Positions 29,118 through 41,308 of a stretch of 64,000 nucleotides of DNA are shown piece after piece. Source of the DNA: Chlorella sorokiniana. Its lineage: Eukaryota; Chlorophyta; Trebouxiophyceae; Chlorellales; Chlorellaceae. The translations under genes and the position numbers were made by a program. Position 1 is the first letter of the stretch. Each line of letters opens with the position of its first letter. The stretch is from contig CP084620.1 in assembly GCA_025917655.1 (NCBI GenBank), forward strand, positions 2,976,001 to 3,040,000, written 5' to 3'. The notes beneath the pieces were generated by a model. It saw nothing but the letters and a program-made list of their open reading frames with translations, was not told where the DNA came from and searched no databases.

Positions 29118-32100
29118 TCACCCAGCAGCAGCAGCAGCGGCAGTGGATCCGGCCGGCGGTCCCGCAAAGACGCCGCCGCCGCTGCGGGCAAAGTGGACGA
29201 GGTGGCCCAGCAGGCGGGTGCCGTAGAAAGCTATCAGCGCCCACCACACCGCCGCCAGCCCAAGTCCCGCTTGGCGCCCCACTGCAAACAGCACGCACCG
29301 ATTGAGTTGGGAGGATTGATGGAGAGGTGACAGCACATTTGTGACTGACAAAACAAGCGCAGAGTGGCTGGTGGTTGGGCCTGCATGCACCGCACTGCAT
29401 TGCCAACAAGTGCGTTTTGCAAGCAGCGGCAGCCGGCCGGGCCGCAGGGGCAGCAAGGGGGCTCACCGTGCAGGACAGCCAGGGTGACCGCCAGCCCAGC
29501 CACGTTGGAGGGCGGCAGGTGGGCGAAGCTGCCGCTGCCCACGCTGATGCCGTCAAACATCATCATGACTGCGGCAACGCGGTAGAGGGATAACAAAACG
29601 AGTGAGGAGCCTGAAAAGACTATACTTCTAAGGCGGCCGGCCGGAGGAATCGCTCTTTGCTGCCGCCGACGCCGCGCTGCGCACTGCCACGCGGGTTTAA
29701 AACTGCTGCATCGCCCTCCCACCTCCCTCCCCATCCAGCCACAACCCAACCCTTCATCCATCCCCCAAGAAACTACAACAGGGCGCCGCACCCGAGCACA
29801 CGGCGATTGCCAGCATGGCGAGCGGCGCCAGCTGGCGCACCCCCGCCTGCACGGCTGCGTCGCCTGTGAACAGCCCCGCAGCCTTGCAAAAAGACGGCGC
29901 CCACGGCCGCCGCCAGGCCAAGCCCCAAGGCCGCGCCGCTCCTGCAGATCGAGGGGTTGAAAGCAGGCGGATCGCAGGCTGGTTGACAAGTTCAGAATAA
30001 TCGAGACGTGCTGGGAGTGTCCGGCAGAGCCCCTGCCCTGACTGGCGATCGAGTGCTGCCCAGGCTGGCAGCGCCGCCAGCCCCACCAGCCACCCCGGGC
30101 GCTGCAGGGTGCCCACCGTAAAAGCAGCCATGCCAGGGGCGACGCCTGCTCGGGATGGCGGCGATCGCGCGCCAGCAGCGTCTGCGCGGCAAGGCTCAGC
30201 GGCTCTGGAAAGTAGGACAAGAACCAAAAGGTCTGCGGGAGGGTGGGGTGCAAGAGGAAGGGGAGGGGCACTGTCGGACAGCGGCAGCGCTGCCAGGCGG
30301 CGCTGCGCGGCTCGATGCCTGGCGGCGGGCTCGCGACTCCCAGGCCCCGCGCATTTTGCCCACCCTGCAGCGCTTGGTAACCTCGACCAGACCTCAAAGA
30401 CCTTGTCTTCAGCAGGAAAGGAACCGCACAGGGACCTGCAGCAAGCAGCAAACCAAGGGGGAGGCTCACCTGCATCGCCACCTGGTGTGTGGCGGTCGCC
30501 AGTGTGCCTATCTGCGTCGCAGCCGCCGTCATGCTGCGTGCGGCGGCGACGGGGGGCAGGGGCAGCCTCGTGCGCAAGCCGTGTGTGGCTGAAGCACCAG
30601 CCGGCGGGGTTGGGGGTTTAAGCACGGAGGGGAGCAGGGCGCTAGGCAGGGGGACCTGCGACGGCCAGCTATGGGCGCAGCAGGCAGCGGCTGCGGCGCA
30701 GCAGGGCCCCGGGGCAGCCTCTGGGCCGAGCAGCCGGCTTGCCTGAAATAGGCTGCCATGCCAAAGATGGTGCGGGTGAACAGGGTGGCCGCGATGGTCA
30801 GGAACTCTTGCATCTGTCCCAGCCGCGGCAGCCCCTGCACAGCCAACAGGCACTGCCACGGGTTGCAGCACATGGATCGAGCGCCGCTGCTTTGCCGCGC
30901 CAGGTTGGCAGAGTGCATGCCGGGCTGATCCTGTTCTGCAGCTAAATGCACCGGAACGATGCTCATGCTGTGGCCGTGATAGTTCATGCATTGTGCGTTG
31001 GCTGCAAGCAGTAGGCAGCAGGCAGCGCTTCCCACCATCCAGCGCAGGCGGATGCCGCCCTTGCGGCGGCCCTGCCGCTGCAGATGCCACAGGAAGAAGG
31101 CGGCGCCCGCATACTGCAGCGGCGGCGACCGGCAGCATGCATGACGTCAGCCTGGGAGAGTAGCTCATCGAGCGCCGCAGCAGCCAAGCGGCTGCCAAGA
31201 TTGACAACAGATCTCTGGCGACCGAACGGGCAAAGCCTCAGCAGCACCGGCCTGCAGCGGGCTGCAGCGGCCCAAACAAGCGCCGTGACAGGCCGCGACC
31301 GCAGCACAGCTGGCGCAACCGCGCACCTGTGCTGCAGCCGTGGCCGCCGCAGCGCCGGCGACGCCCATTCCGAGGCACCATATGAGGTAAACGTCCCCAC
31401 TGCACGAAAGAGAGGAAGTGACAAAGAAAGGAAGCGATACACTTGGACCCCTAGGCTGCCCCAGAATGGAAGCAGCACGCACGCTAGGTGCACCCGCACT
31501 GAGCGCCCGGGTATCCCAAGAATCACGCAAAGAACAATGGCTGAATCAAGGGGAAACCCACCTGCATTGAGCAGCCCCGTGGCGAGCAGCACCGCAAAGG
31601 GCGTCCACGCGTCTTGCTGGCCCAGGCAGGCGCCCTGGCACACAGCCATGACCAGCACAGCGGGGCCGCCACCACCCTGCAGCTAGTGTGTGGTGGTGTG
31701 TGTGTGTGTGTGTGTGTGGGGGGGGCGTGGAGGCGCAAGTGTTGGCAGGGAGGAGAAGTGGCGCTCGCCAATCAGCGGCGACACTAGCCATCAAGACGCT
31801 GGCATGCGGTGACAAGATCTGCTGTGGCAACAGGTGCAGCAGCGGCAGCGGTCAGCTGCAGGCATGGCGAGGCCTTGCCTGATGGACAGGTACTGCCCCG
31901 CAGGGACCATCAGCTCTGGGGCGGTTCCCATGCTGGAGAAGAAGGTGGGGCCGCCTGCCAGCAGCACGCCGCCCGCCACCAGCCCGCAGGCCGCCGCCAG
32001 CTGCAGCGAGTGGCACAGCGTGCGTTCCGCGGCCTCCCGCCGCGCCGCGCTGCAGGGGCGCAAGCAGCAGCCACTTAGAGCGTTTCCTGTCATGGGCAGG

Positions 32101-33478
32101 GCCTCAGCGGGGAGTGTTGCACACAGGTAGTGAGGGCACATCGACGCTGTCTGCAGCAGTACGCAGGGTCAGCAGATGCCGGTGCAGGGCCAAGCGCTCC
32201 CAACGCACCGTGCAGTCGCGCTCAGCCCCGGCGCTCTGAGCGAGTTGCTGGCAATCAGGCTGGTGGTGCCGACGCCCAGGAAGGCAAACAGCTGCAGAAG
32301 GGGGTGGGGGGCCGCGGATGGGTCTGAGGGTAGCCAGAAATCCCTTGTGCTTTCGTCACCTCGACACGGCGGGGTGCCCGCCAGCTGTGGCAGCCGGTGC
32401 CGATGCAAAGCAGCAGCGGCCCCTCAAAGGGGTCGGGAGGCAGCTCAGCGGCAGGCTCCCCCAGCAGCGGCAGGCTCCCCCAGCTGAGGCAGGCTCCCCC
32501 CAGCAGCGGCGGGCTCCCCCAGCAAAGGCAGGCTCCCCCAGCAGCGGCAGGCTCGCCCCCAGCTGAGGCAGGCTCCCCCAGCAGCGGCGGGCTCCCCCAG
32601 CAAAGGCAGGCTCCCCCCAGCAGAGGCAGGCTCGCCCCCAGCGGAGGCGGGCTCCCCCAGCCCAAACCTGGAAGGCGAAGTTGAAGACGGCGGTGTTGGG
32701 CCCAAGCGCCGCCAGCTGAACGGACGACACGCGGCCGACGCATGCTGCATGACAGCAAGGAGCGCGGGTGCACCATCAGGCCGGCCGCTTGGGCACGCTG
32801 ACGCGGCAGCGCCGCTGCACCAGGCAGCAGTTCACGGGCAGGCAGGGCGCTCGCCTGCATGGAAGGCTTGCCGCCGTCGGCACGGCCGGACCTCGACCTT
32901 CCTGGCCCTCCCTCCCTGCTTCCTTTCCTACCTACGTCGATGAGCGACATCAGCGGGTCCGCCAGTACCATCCCCAGCGCCGGTACCGCCAGGCCCAAGA
33001 GCTCCGACAGCTGCCCTGCAGCCGCCTGCGCCCCTGCCGCCCCGTCAGACCCGCCGGTCGTCGCGGCGGCGTCAGCCTCATCTCCTTCCGCTGTAGCAGC
33101 CGCATCCGCCGCTGCCTCCTCAACTTCTGCGGCGGCCAGCGAGGCAGCGGCCAGCGCAGTGGTGCCCTCCGCCTCCGCCAGACCCACGGGAGCCCCGCTG
33201 CCACCGCCGAGCTCGCCCACAGCGCCGCCGCCGTCTGGCGCTGCATGCAGTCGCCTGCGCTTCCTCGTTAGCTTCGATTCATGGCATACGGGAGCTGCTG
33301 CAGCCTGCTGCCGCCTCTGCTGGGCTGGCGGCGCGTGCAGCCGCAGGCGGGCGCCGTCGGAATGACGTTCAGGCGGCAGCGTCTTCCAGCGGGGAGCTAG
33401 TCCGTTGAGGCAATAATTGGGAGCCTTGGAGGATCTTGATGCGTGTGAGGCGGTGGCTGGAGCGCTTGCCGCTGCCAT
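29118..33478 (-). CDS. MATE-family efflux transporter, plastid-type N-terminus
   Basis: Cation-coupled exporter of organic metabolites. Exons on the minus strand: 32932-33478, 32668-32744, 32209-32291, 31879-32049, 31562-31676, 31327-31399, 31036-31113, 30743-30834, 30470-30533, 30117-30232, 29792-29941, 29467-29568, 29118-29281, about 610 residues. A long Ala/Ser/Arg-rich N-terminus (~160 residues) suggests organelle targeting, as in plant EDS5/DTX45-type MATEs. Transport-domain motifs follow: DPLMSLIDVACVGR, LFAFLGVGTTSLIA, GMGVAGAAAATAAAQ, AATQIGTLATATHQVAMQ. Donors after 31879 and 30743 are GC. One base appears missing in runs at 31662-31665 and 31395-31398, and the frame also slips near 29890. 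The start is the ATG at 33476-33478. Substrate unknown. Confidence 0.85.
31684..31722 (-). repeat. CA (sense) microsatellite next to an acceptor in the MATE gene
   Basis: Reads (CA)n in the sense strand and directly precedes the acceptor of the exon beginning at 31676. Confidence 0.85.
32448..32664 (-). repeat. GC-rich minisatellite in MATE intron 2
   Basis: About ten units of roughly 20 bases built on GGCAGGCTCCCCCAG (plus strand) fill most of the 376-base intron. A higher-order block of about 80 bases occurs twice, starting near 32477 and 32558. Confidence 0.85.
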
Positions 33479-33784
33479 GGTTTGGAGCGAGCGCAATGGA
33501 TGTCGGAGCGTGTGCCAACAGCGGGGGAAGTGGTAAAGATGCCTAAAGAACATACATCAATGACAATTGTGATTGCAGGGGACTGCTGTCCCGGCAGCAG
33601 GACATGTCGAAACCACAGAGGGCGGATGGGCTTGGCCGGATGTGCCGGCAAGAACCCATTTGCACATGCATATGCAACCTACGATAAATGGCAAATATCG
33701 CAGCAGGCCAGCCCGTGATAACCCTCAACATCAGTTGCCACGATCTCTGACTATCTCGTTGCGGGCGGCTGTGAGATCTTTGCC
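33479..33784. promoter_or_regulatory. Shared divergent promoter region, MATE/GYF genes
   Basis: 306 bases between two divergent ATG codons. This stretch is less GC-rich than its surroundings. It should hold both promoters, but no specific site is recognised. Confidence 0.5.
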
Positions 33785-36700
33785 ATGTCGTTTGAAGAGG
33801 GTGGTGGTCGTGCTGGGTGAGCTCCGACCTCTTCTGCGGAGAGGGAGGGTGGGTGCGGCATCCTTGCTCCGTCAGAGTCGGTTGACGTGAACCCTCACGA
33901 CTCTTCACTGCATTGCGCAACGCTTCCCGCCTCCCGGGAGTGCAGACGGGGCCGGCGCCGACAGGGCGGGCGTGGCCGCGGCGGCGGCGGCGGCGGCGGC
34001 GGTGCCAGGGGCGGCTGGTTCCTTCACGATGATCGCGGCGGCGAACAGGAGGGCGCTTACGAGGAGGAGGGCGTGTTTGAAGGAGGGGACCCATCCTATT
34101 ACCGCGACAGCAGCAGCCTGACGGTGCGCATCTCCGCGACCCGGCGCGGTGCGCGGGAGGTCAGCGACTCGTCAGGTGTGTTTTGCTGCTTTGCCTGCTT
34201 CTTCTCCAGTGCCTTTGCTGTGTAGCATGGGCAGCAGGTAGCGGTTCAGCGCTCGGCAGGCGTGGTCACAAAACGCAGCCGCCTCTGCTTTGCATGTTGG
34301 ATGCCAAGGCACGAGCTGGAGGCTGCAGCTGTGCTGCCTCAACCTTTTCCAGCTCACCGATGCAGCGTTTGCCTCGCCCTCTGCTTCAGGCGGCCGCAGC
34401 CAGCTGCTGGTGTCGGTGAACAACGGCAGCGGCGGCGGCGACAAGCGGGTGGTGGTGGTGTCAGGTGTGGCCCGCCCCTTGCGCATTTCGTGGCGGCCCA
34501 GGCGCCCCCGGCGCTTGCCGCCGACGCTGCCAGCCTGCGGCGCGCCTGCCATTCGTGGCCCCTTCTGGTCTGGGCTGCCCCATCTCTTGCATCGCGTGCA
34601 AGGGTCGGCTCGCTTGTTTCCATCTCGCACCAGCCAGTATACCTTAACACCCATGCGCCCCCCCCCTTTCCGCCCCTCCTTCCAGGCAAGGAGGGCTGGG
34701 AGTACAAAGATCCCGAGGGGCGCCTGCACGGCCCGTACCGCGCCACCCAGATCATCAAGTGGTGCGACGGCTGCGCGGCAGCTGCCACGAAGCCAGCCGC
34801 CAGCCGAGCGAGGGCCCTGCTCGTGGGCCGCTGGGTTGACAGCTTTAACCTGTTCCTATTGTCAAGGGTGCCCGCTGCCCAGGCATCGCAGCAGGCACGC
34901 TCACTGCGCAGCGCTTGGCCTGCCGCAGCTGACCCTCCCTTCCCATCCGCATCGGCGGCGCCCCGCAGGCTGAACCAACGCTACTTTGACGGCAGCCTGC
35001 AAGTGCGCAGGGTCAGCCAGCACGGCGCAGGGCAGTGGGCCCGGCTGGATGCAGCTCTCAAGGAGGTGCAGCGGGAGGCGACGGCTGGCGCCGCCCCGCG
35101 CCGCCGCGCGCGCAGCCCCAGCCCCTGCCCCGGCGGCGGCGCCCGCCGCGGCGGCCACGCCGCCGCTGCGGTCGTCAGCCCAAGGGGTGACGTCAGCGGC
35201 TATGTTGTCAGTGCGCCGCGGCCGCAGCAGCGGCGGCATGAACCCGCTGACCTGTCGTACTTCAACGGCATTGAGCTCGGCGGCAGCAGCAGCTACGGCG
35301 GCGGCCGGAGCGGCGGCCGCGCAGGCGGGCGGGGGGCCGCCCGCGGCGGCCGCGACGAACGCGGCGGGCGGGGCGGGCGGGGCCGGGGCCGTGAGGGAGG
35401 TGGCCGTGAGGGCCGTGGCGGCGGCGCGCGGCGGCCGCGGCGGCGGCTATGGTGGCGCCGCCGCCGAAGCGGAGCGCCAAGCGGTGGCGCGGCTCTTCAC
35501 TGGGGATGTGGCGCTGGGCACGGAGCAGCCCATGTGGCGCTACATCGACCCAGATGGCAACATGCAGGCGGGTGCATGCAATCGTCGAGGAATGTTGAGC
35601 ATGTATCTGGTTTCGCGTGGTCAAGCACATGGCTGCCCGCCGCATGCCCTTCGTCTGGCTGCTTCATGTCCTGCTGTCCCCACCTGCCTGCCCCCGCCAA
35701 AAGAGCGCCCTCTCACCGTCCCAGGCAGCAGGCAATGCAACCACCGGTATTGAGCGTGCGTGCCGCTGTTGCCCCCTGCCCCCTCTCCCCCTCCAGGGCC
35801 CCTTCCCGGCCCAGGACATGCTGAGCTGGCACCAGGCTGGATACCTGCACGACCTGTCGCTGCCCATGTGCGGCACGGTAAGCGTCCCACACGCGTGCAG
35901 CGCTTCTGCTCTCACCGGACGGCGGCGGTGCGGGCTCGGATGGGGCGTGCCGCTCGCCGCGCACGCTGCTGATCTGGCCGTGCCAGCTGTCCCCTGCCTC
36001 GGATGTCCTCCCTTGCCCCCACCCCTGGTGTTCTTTCCCGCCTTGTTTTGTCGCCCCATCCGGTCTCGCTGTGGCCGCCCCCATGCCCCCAAAGCCGGAA
36101 GTATCTCTCCCCCGCGCCCCCCCACCCTCCACCCCAACCCCCCCCGCTGCCCCCTTCCTGGGCAGCGATCTCAGGAATCCTGGCTTCCTTTGGCTGCATC
36201 CACGCTCATCTGCCTGCCTCCAGCAGCGCCAAGTGTCCCCGCCCAACCTACCGGCCCTCCCGTCCTGTGTTCTGTCGTTACGCAGGAGCGCAAGGTGTCC
36301 CCCCAACCTGCCCTCCCCCGACTTCTTCCTGCCGCTGGGCCAGCTGCTGGAGGCGGCGAGGCGCGGGCAGCGCTTTGTGGCGGTCACGGTGGAAGACATC
36401 AAGGCCGGTGGGTGGCCAGCCCGCCTTGGTTTCTGCCTTGGTTGTTGCACATACGGAGGGGGTGGGGAGTGGCGAGAGTTGGAGGTCTGGACGAAGCTTT
36501 GGGAAAGGGAGCGGGGGCGTGCCAGTGGCGGCGTGGGGCGGCTGGCAACCCGGGCAGCGGTCGCAGATGCCTGTGCCGCGGCCGCAGCGCCGACAGCTTT
36601 GTGCTTTGGCTGAGCTTGCCTGCCACCAGCCCCTGGTTTGCCTGCTGAGCGTGTTCTTTCTTCCACGCACACCTGCAGGCAAGCTGCCGCCCCACTTACA

Positions 36701-37590
36701 GAAGCTGAAAGGCGGCGCCCAGCCAGCCGCTTCGGCAGCTGCTGCCAAGCCCGCCAAAGGGGAGAATGCTGCAGCTGAGAAGAGCGGCGCCAGCAAGGCA
36801 ACAAAACCCTCCAAGCGCGGCGGCAAGGCCGCGGCAGCAGAGAAGAGCGGCGCAGTCGCGGCGCGAGTGGCGGCAGCGGCGGTGCGGAACGTTCTGATTG
36901 CAGCGGGGGAGGTGCAGCCGGAGCAATCGGCAGCGGATCAAGAGGAAGCTGCCGCCGCGGCGGCCCTGGCACAGGCAGCGGTCGCAGGCGCCCTGGCCAC
37001 AGCAGCGGCCGTCGACGCTGCGGCGGCGCAGCAGACAGAGCAGTTCGCGGCGGCTGCGGTTGCAGCGCCAGGTGGGACGGCTGTGCGTGCTTGGCAGCGC
37101 TGCGCTGGCCGCAACACAGGATGCATGGCTGTGTGAACAACCAACCGGTCAGAGCCCCCTCCTGATCCCTTCATGTGTGCTTGTACGGAGCCGTGAACGG
37201 AGCATCTGCCCTCCGTTTGTCTTCTGTAGGGTCTGCTCCAGCGCTTGCCGACGAGCCTGAGCATGATGAAGGGGAGGTTGCACTGGAGGAGGAGGAGGAG
37301 ACAGAGGAGGCTGCAGTGGCAGAGGAGGCAGGGGATCCGGCGGCTGGCGCCGCGCAGCAGCAGCAGGCGGGCACTCCAGCGGGCTGCTGCCGCCGCTGGA
37401 GGACGCACCGGGCGGCGCCGCCGCTGCGGGCCCCCCGCCGCTGGAGGAGGCTGTCGAGGCCAGCCCTGGGCCGGCGGCTGGGGAGGCAGCAGCTGCTGAA
37501 GGTGCAGAGGGGGAGGAGGAGGAGGAAGACTTTGTGGATGCATCAGAAGCCACACCCGCCCCAGACTCGCCGGGAGCGGCGGACTCGTGA
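33785..37590 (+). CDS. Protein with two GYF-type domains
   Basis: GYF domains bind proline-rich peptides; GYF proteins act in mRNA decay, splicing and translational repression. Exons: 33785-33816, 33946-34175, 34390-34464, 34686-34761, 34969-35567, 35797-35877, 36286-36407, 36679-37071, 37230-37590, about 656 residues. The tiny first exon (MSFEEGGGRAG) joins an Arg/Gly-rich stretch. GYF 1 starts near residue 113 (WEYKDPEGRLHGPY, then ATQIIKWLNQRYFDGSLQVRR across an intron). GYF 2 starts near residue 325 (MWRYIDPDGNMQGPFPAQ, then MLSWHQAGYLHDLSLPM). An RGG-rich linker separates them and suggests RNA binding. An Ala/Glu-rich tail ends DSPGAADS. The intron after 35567 has a GC donor. Frame slips lie near 35440 and in runs at 36299-36304 and 37369-37371. 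Confidence 0.83.
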
Positions 37591-37708
37591 CGCGTCGCTC
37601 GGCTGCCTGGAGGGCGCTGCTGGGGAGCTGCAGCAGAGCCGTCAGCCGTGGCGTGCTGCCCACGCTGCGCACGGCGTGCTGTGTCGTGCAGCGCTGTGCC
37701 CCGTTGCT

Positions 37709-37713
37709 CTGTA
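37709..37713 (+). terminator. TGTAA polyadenylation signal of the GYF gene
   Basis: TGTAA lies 119 bases after the stop codon, in the region convergent with the DUF1995 gene. Confidence 0.65.
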
Positions 37714-37985
37714 AGACTGCCTGCCCAGCATCGCTGCCACTGTGGAGGCTTCTCTACCCTGGCACAGTGCACGGCCACAGCTTGATGGGTGGGCGCTCCT
37801 GCTGAAGCGACAAACAGTGCACCAGGGGCATTATTGCGAGTGAAGGAAACTACAAGCGAGTGCAAAAGTCAGCGATCTTCAGAACACAATACAACTGTGA
37901 ATGCTGCTCACAAGGCATTGGGGCCCCGGGGGCGGCGCGTGAGGGGCCAGGCGCCGGCTGTCGTGGAGCCTTTCCAGGACCACCG

Positions 37986-40654
37986 TCACTGCCCCGCATC
38001 CCGCGCCTCGCGCAGCCGCTCCCGCAGCTTGGAAATCTTTCCAGAGGCAGGCAGGCCGCGGCCCAGCAGCAGGCGGCGCAGGCTGGCGGCATCCATCGCC
38101 TCGATATCAGCGTCGCTCAGCCCCGCCAGGGCCTCTGCGCTGGAGCCGCCGCCGGCGGCAGCCGCCGCCGCAGCTGCTGCGCCGCCGGGTGGCCCGTCGG
38201 CGTCGTCCACGCCGCTGTCGCTGCTGCTGGCAGGGGAGTAGACGGCGGTTGCTTGCTGAGCAATGCGGAAGATGTCGAGGCCGGCGGCGCGGCCACGCTT
38301 GATCATTGCATCCAGCTCCTGTTGTGAAGAGGGCGGGCAGAAGGGAGGCTGGAATGAGGGTTGCCGCCGAACGACACATCAGATGCGGCAGGCATGTGCG
38401 CGCCAGTGCCTGTTGCTCAATCCAAGTGCGCGCCGGCGGGACCCCCACCCATCCCACCACCACACACCAGCACAACCGTGCCATCCTGTTGAACATTCAG
38501 AACAGGAGCAGGCTGAACAATTACAGCTGCCTGCGCCGGCGCACCTTGTACCCCGGCTCCCCCTCTCCAGCCTCCAGCAGCTGGCTGGAGCCGTCGGCGG
38601 CCATGGCGTGGCTCTCGTACCGCCCGGGTACCGCCTCGTCACGCGCACCACGCCGCCCGACACGAAGCGCGTGCCGCGGGCGGCGTCGATGGTGCCGGGG
38701 CTGCCGATGCGCTTCTCCCGCAGCAGGAAGGTGGGGTGGAAGGGGGCCAGGAAGTCCTCGGCCGCTTTCTTCCAGGGGCCTGTGTGTGGGGGGTGGGGGG
38801 GAAGACGGCGTAGGTGGCGCAGAACCTGGGGAGTCCTAGCGGCCGAGCGGGGGAGGCCAGCCATGCCCGGAGTGCAGCCGAGCCGGGCCTCCCGCGGCTC
38901 CGGCATGCCCTCCTGCCAGGAGCAGGAGGCTGGAAGCATCCAGGCAGCATTACTGGAGCAGGCAACATCCCGCGGCCAGCCGCCAGCAGCAATGCGCCCA
39001 TCCGTGTGCTGGAATCAGGTGCGGGACGGCAGCGTCGGCGGCAAGAATCGACACCCAGCGCTGGCGCCTCACCAAAGCCGAAGTCGCTGATGACCTGGCC
39101 CTCGTTGCGCCACTGCAGGCCACCAGGAGGAGCACAGCGAGGCAAGCTTCAGTTAAAGCCGTTTCTTAGAGCAGCGGCGCACAGGGCTCAGGCGCCACCC
39201 CAAAGAACATAGAAGGCTGTGTGCTCATCCAAGCTCCACATGGGCAGCATCAGCCCTCGCAGCAGGGTCGCCCCCGCATGCATCTGGAATGCAACACATC
39301 CCCCATTTCCAGCGCTGCACTTTGTCCCGCCGATGCAGCAGCCGGCTGGGCGGAGAGCAGAGCGCAGCAGGGGTTGAGGGCTTGCCTGCGGGTTCACGAT
39401 CAGCAGCGGCCGGCCCTCTGCCTTGGCGTAGCCCTGCAGGCACGTTCAAGACCCACGAGTGACAGCGAAGCAAGACCGACGCCCAATGCCATTCACTACA
39501 TGCAAGGTGCACCAAAGCCACACATCTCTGCGCCTGCCACTCCAACCAGAGTGCGCTGCGGCCGCGGCGGCCCTGCCTCCCCTGCCCCCATCCCCACCTG
39601 CAGCTGCTTCAGGCGCTCGGCAGTGGGGAACACAACCGCTAGGAGCGACTTGTCCTCCGGGAACATCACTGTACGGGAGGAAGATGCGGGGAAGGTGTAG
39701 GTGGGAAGGTGCGGGGAAGGTGCGGGTGGGAGCGCGCGTGAAAGCTGGCAGAGTGGGGGATCCTCCTGACGACCCGCCCCTCCCTGCCCCGATGGGCGGC
39801 AAGCGTGCAGTCACATGATGCGATGCGAGGCCGCGTGGGGGCGAAAATGGTGGCCTAGCGCGGACCGGATCTGCCCTCTTTGTGCCGGTGGGTCACGTGG
39901 CATTGCAGTAGCAGCTTAAAGCCGCCTTGCTCCCACCCACCAGCGCAGGGCTCCCCCTCCACCCCGCCGTCGTCGATGCGCTTCGCCTGGATGGCGGCGG
40001 TCGCGCCCAGCAGGCGTTGCAGCAGGGACTTGGTCAGCGCGCAGGCCGTGTCAAACTCCTACAGAGATAGCGCAAAGAGGCGGGGGCAGGGCGCTGCCTG
40101 AGCGGCCAGCACGCGGTGTCCACGCTTGGCGCCAACGGGGTGCACATGTTTGGTCCCAGCTCGCCAGGCTGAGAAGCGTGGAGGGTTCCGAGCGGCACCC
40201 CGTACAGCAAAGCACCCTTTGCGAGTGCGTGCTCCGCCGCATGCTGCATGCCGGCTGCACCCACCTTCTGCAAGGAGCAGGGGTAGTCCACTGGCTCCGT
40301 GGAGTTGAAGTCTGCCTCCTTTTCGTTCACCGGCAGCAGGAACGTGATGGTCTGGCGCAGCAGCCCCGCATCCAGCCCCGCCCGCACAGCCGCCGCCGCT
40401 TGGTCCACCATCGCTCCAGGGCTGCGGGGCAAGCTCGCCACGCCTGCCGCCACCTGGGCAGGCGTTGCGGCGGAAGCGGGAGCAGGGCTGCCCGCCGAGG
40501 CGGCGGCAGACCGAAGGCGGCGGGCGGAGGCGGGCTGCTGCGGAAGGGCGCGACGGGCCGGGAGCGCAGCAGGTTGGAAGGCTTGGAGTTCACATCGGCA
40601 ACTTGGTGCGAGCGTCCTCTGCCCAGCGGGCGCCCAGGCCGCAAGGGTAGACAT
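37986..40654 (-). CDS. DUF1995-family plastid protein with C-terminal SAP-like motif
   Basis: DUF1995 proteins are conserved in plants, algae and cyanobacteria; Arabidopsis LPA3, a photosystem II assembly factor, belongs to this group. Exons on the minus strand: 40265-40654, 39941-40058, 39598-39668, 39386-39433, 39073-39112, 38545-38779, 37986-38318, 411 residues. The first ~50 residues form a chloroplast-type transit peptide (Ala/Ser/Arg-rich, acid-poor). Family motifs: TITFLLPVNEKEADF, FPEDKSLLAVVFPTAE, GRPLLIVNPQW, VISDFGFGPWKK, GTRFVSGGVVRVTRRYPG. The tail LRRLLLGRGLPASGKISKLR resembles a SAP helix-extended loop-helix. One base is missing near 38631-38634 and restoring it makes every phase fit. 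The donor after 39386 is GC. The start is ATG 40652-40654. Confidence 0.83.
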
Positions 40655-41308
40655 GTTACGCAGGGAAAACGCTGCTCACGCGCGCCGCCGATGTTTGATA
40701 GTGTGCTCAAACCTTGTTTGTGTATATACCAGGAGCCGCTGTGCAGCATTCGGCTCTGTGCAGAAGAAACAGCCGGGATCAGGTGGGGTGCTGCCTGCCG
40801 CCCGCCGCCCGCTGCCTGCCACCGAGAGAAGGCCCATTCCGTGAGCCCCACAACACATAGATGGTCCACAGTGCTCCAGAGCATCGCGCCGCTCACATGA
40901 TACTCTAGTATGCATGCACCGAGTGTGCAGCATCAGGATTTGCAGCGGCATTGCTCCAGCAGCATTCTGCGGCGCTGGCACCACCTGGCACAGCGAAGGG
41001 AACCGAAGGGGTTGATGCTGTTGCAATCACTTCAATTATACGAGGTTCTCATACAAAGATAGTTCACGCCCTGGGAATCAAAGGAACCGACCCCACAAGG
41101 TTCCAAGCCCAGCGTGCAAAGCCGCCCGTCCGGGATTCGGTCCCTGTAGGCGTGTCTACGCTGTCCATGTCGCCGCTGAAGGTGAACGCATGAATTCATC
41201 GAGTAAAACCTCGAAGGCCACGAATGCTTGCCGACACAAGTGCCCGATTCAGTGCGCGCTGCGCTCTGATACCGTCACAAACATATCGCTGACATCAACT
41301 TGCTGGCG
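40655..41308. promoter_or_regulatory. Shared divergent promoter region, DUF1995/beta-helix genes
   Basis: 654 bases between divergent start codons, with AT-richer patches. No gene is supported and no specific regulatory site is recognised. Confidence 0.45.

Noticed and set aside
29234-31207. Single 657-codon open frame on the minus strand
   Set aside because: It runs through introns and exons of the MATE gene. The conserved segments switch frame and follow splice sites; low stop density is due to high GC.
34262-35824. 520-codon continuous frame through the GYF gene
   Set aside because: Reads through introns. The GYF core IIKWLNQRYFDG appears only when 34762-34968 is spliced out.
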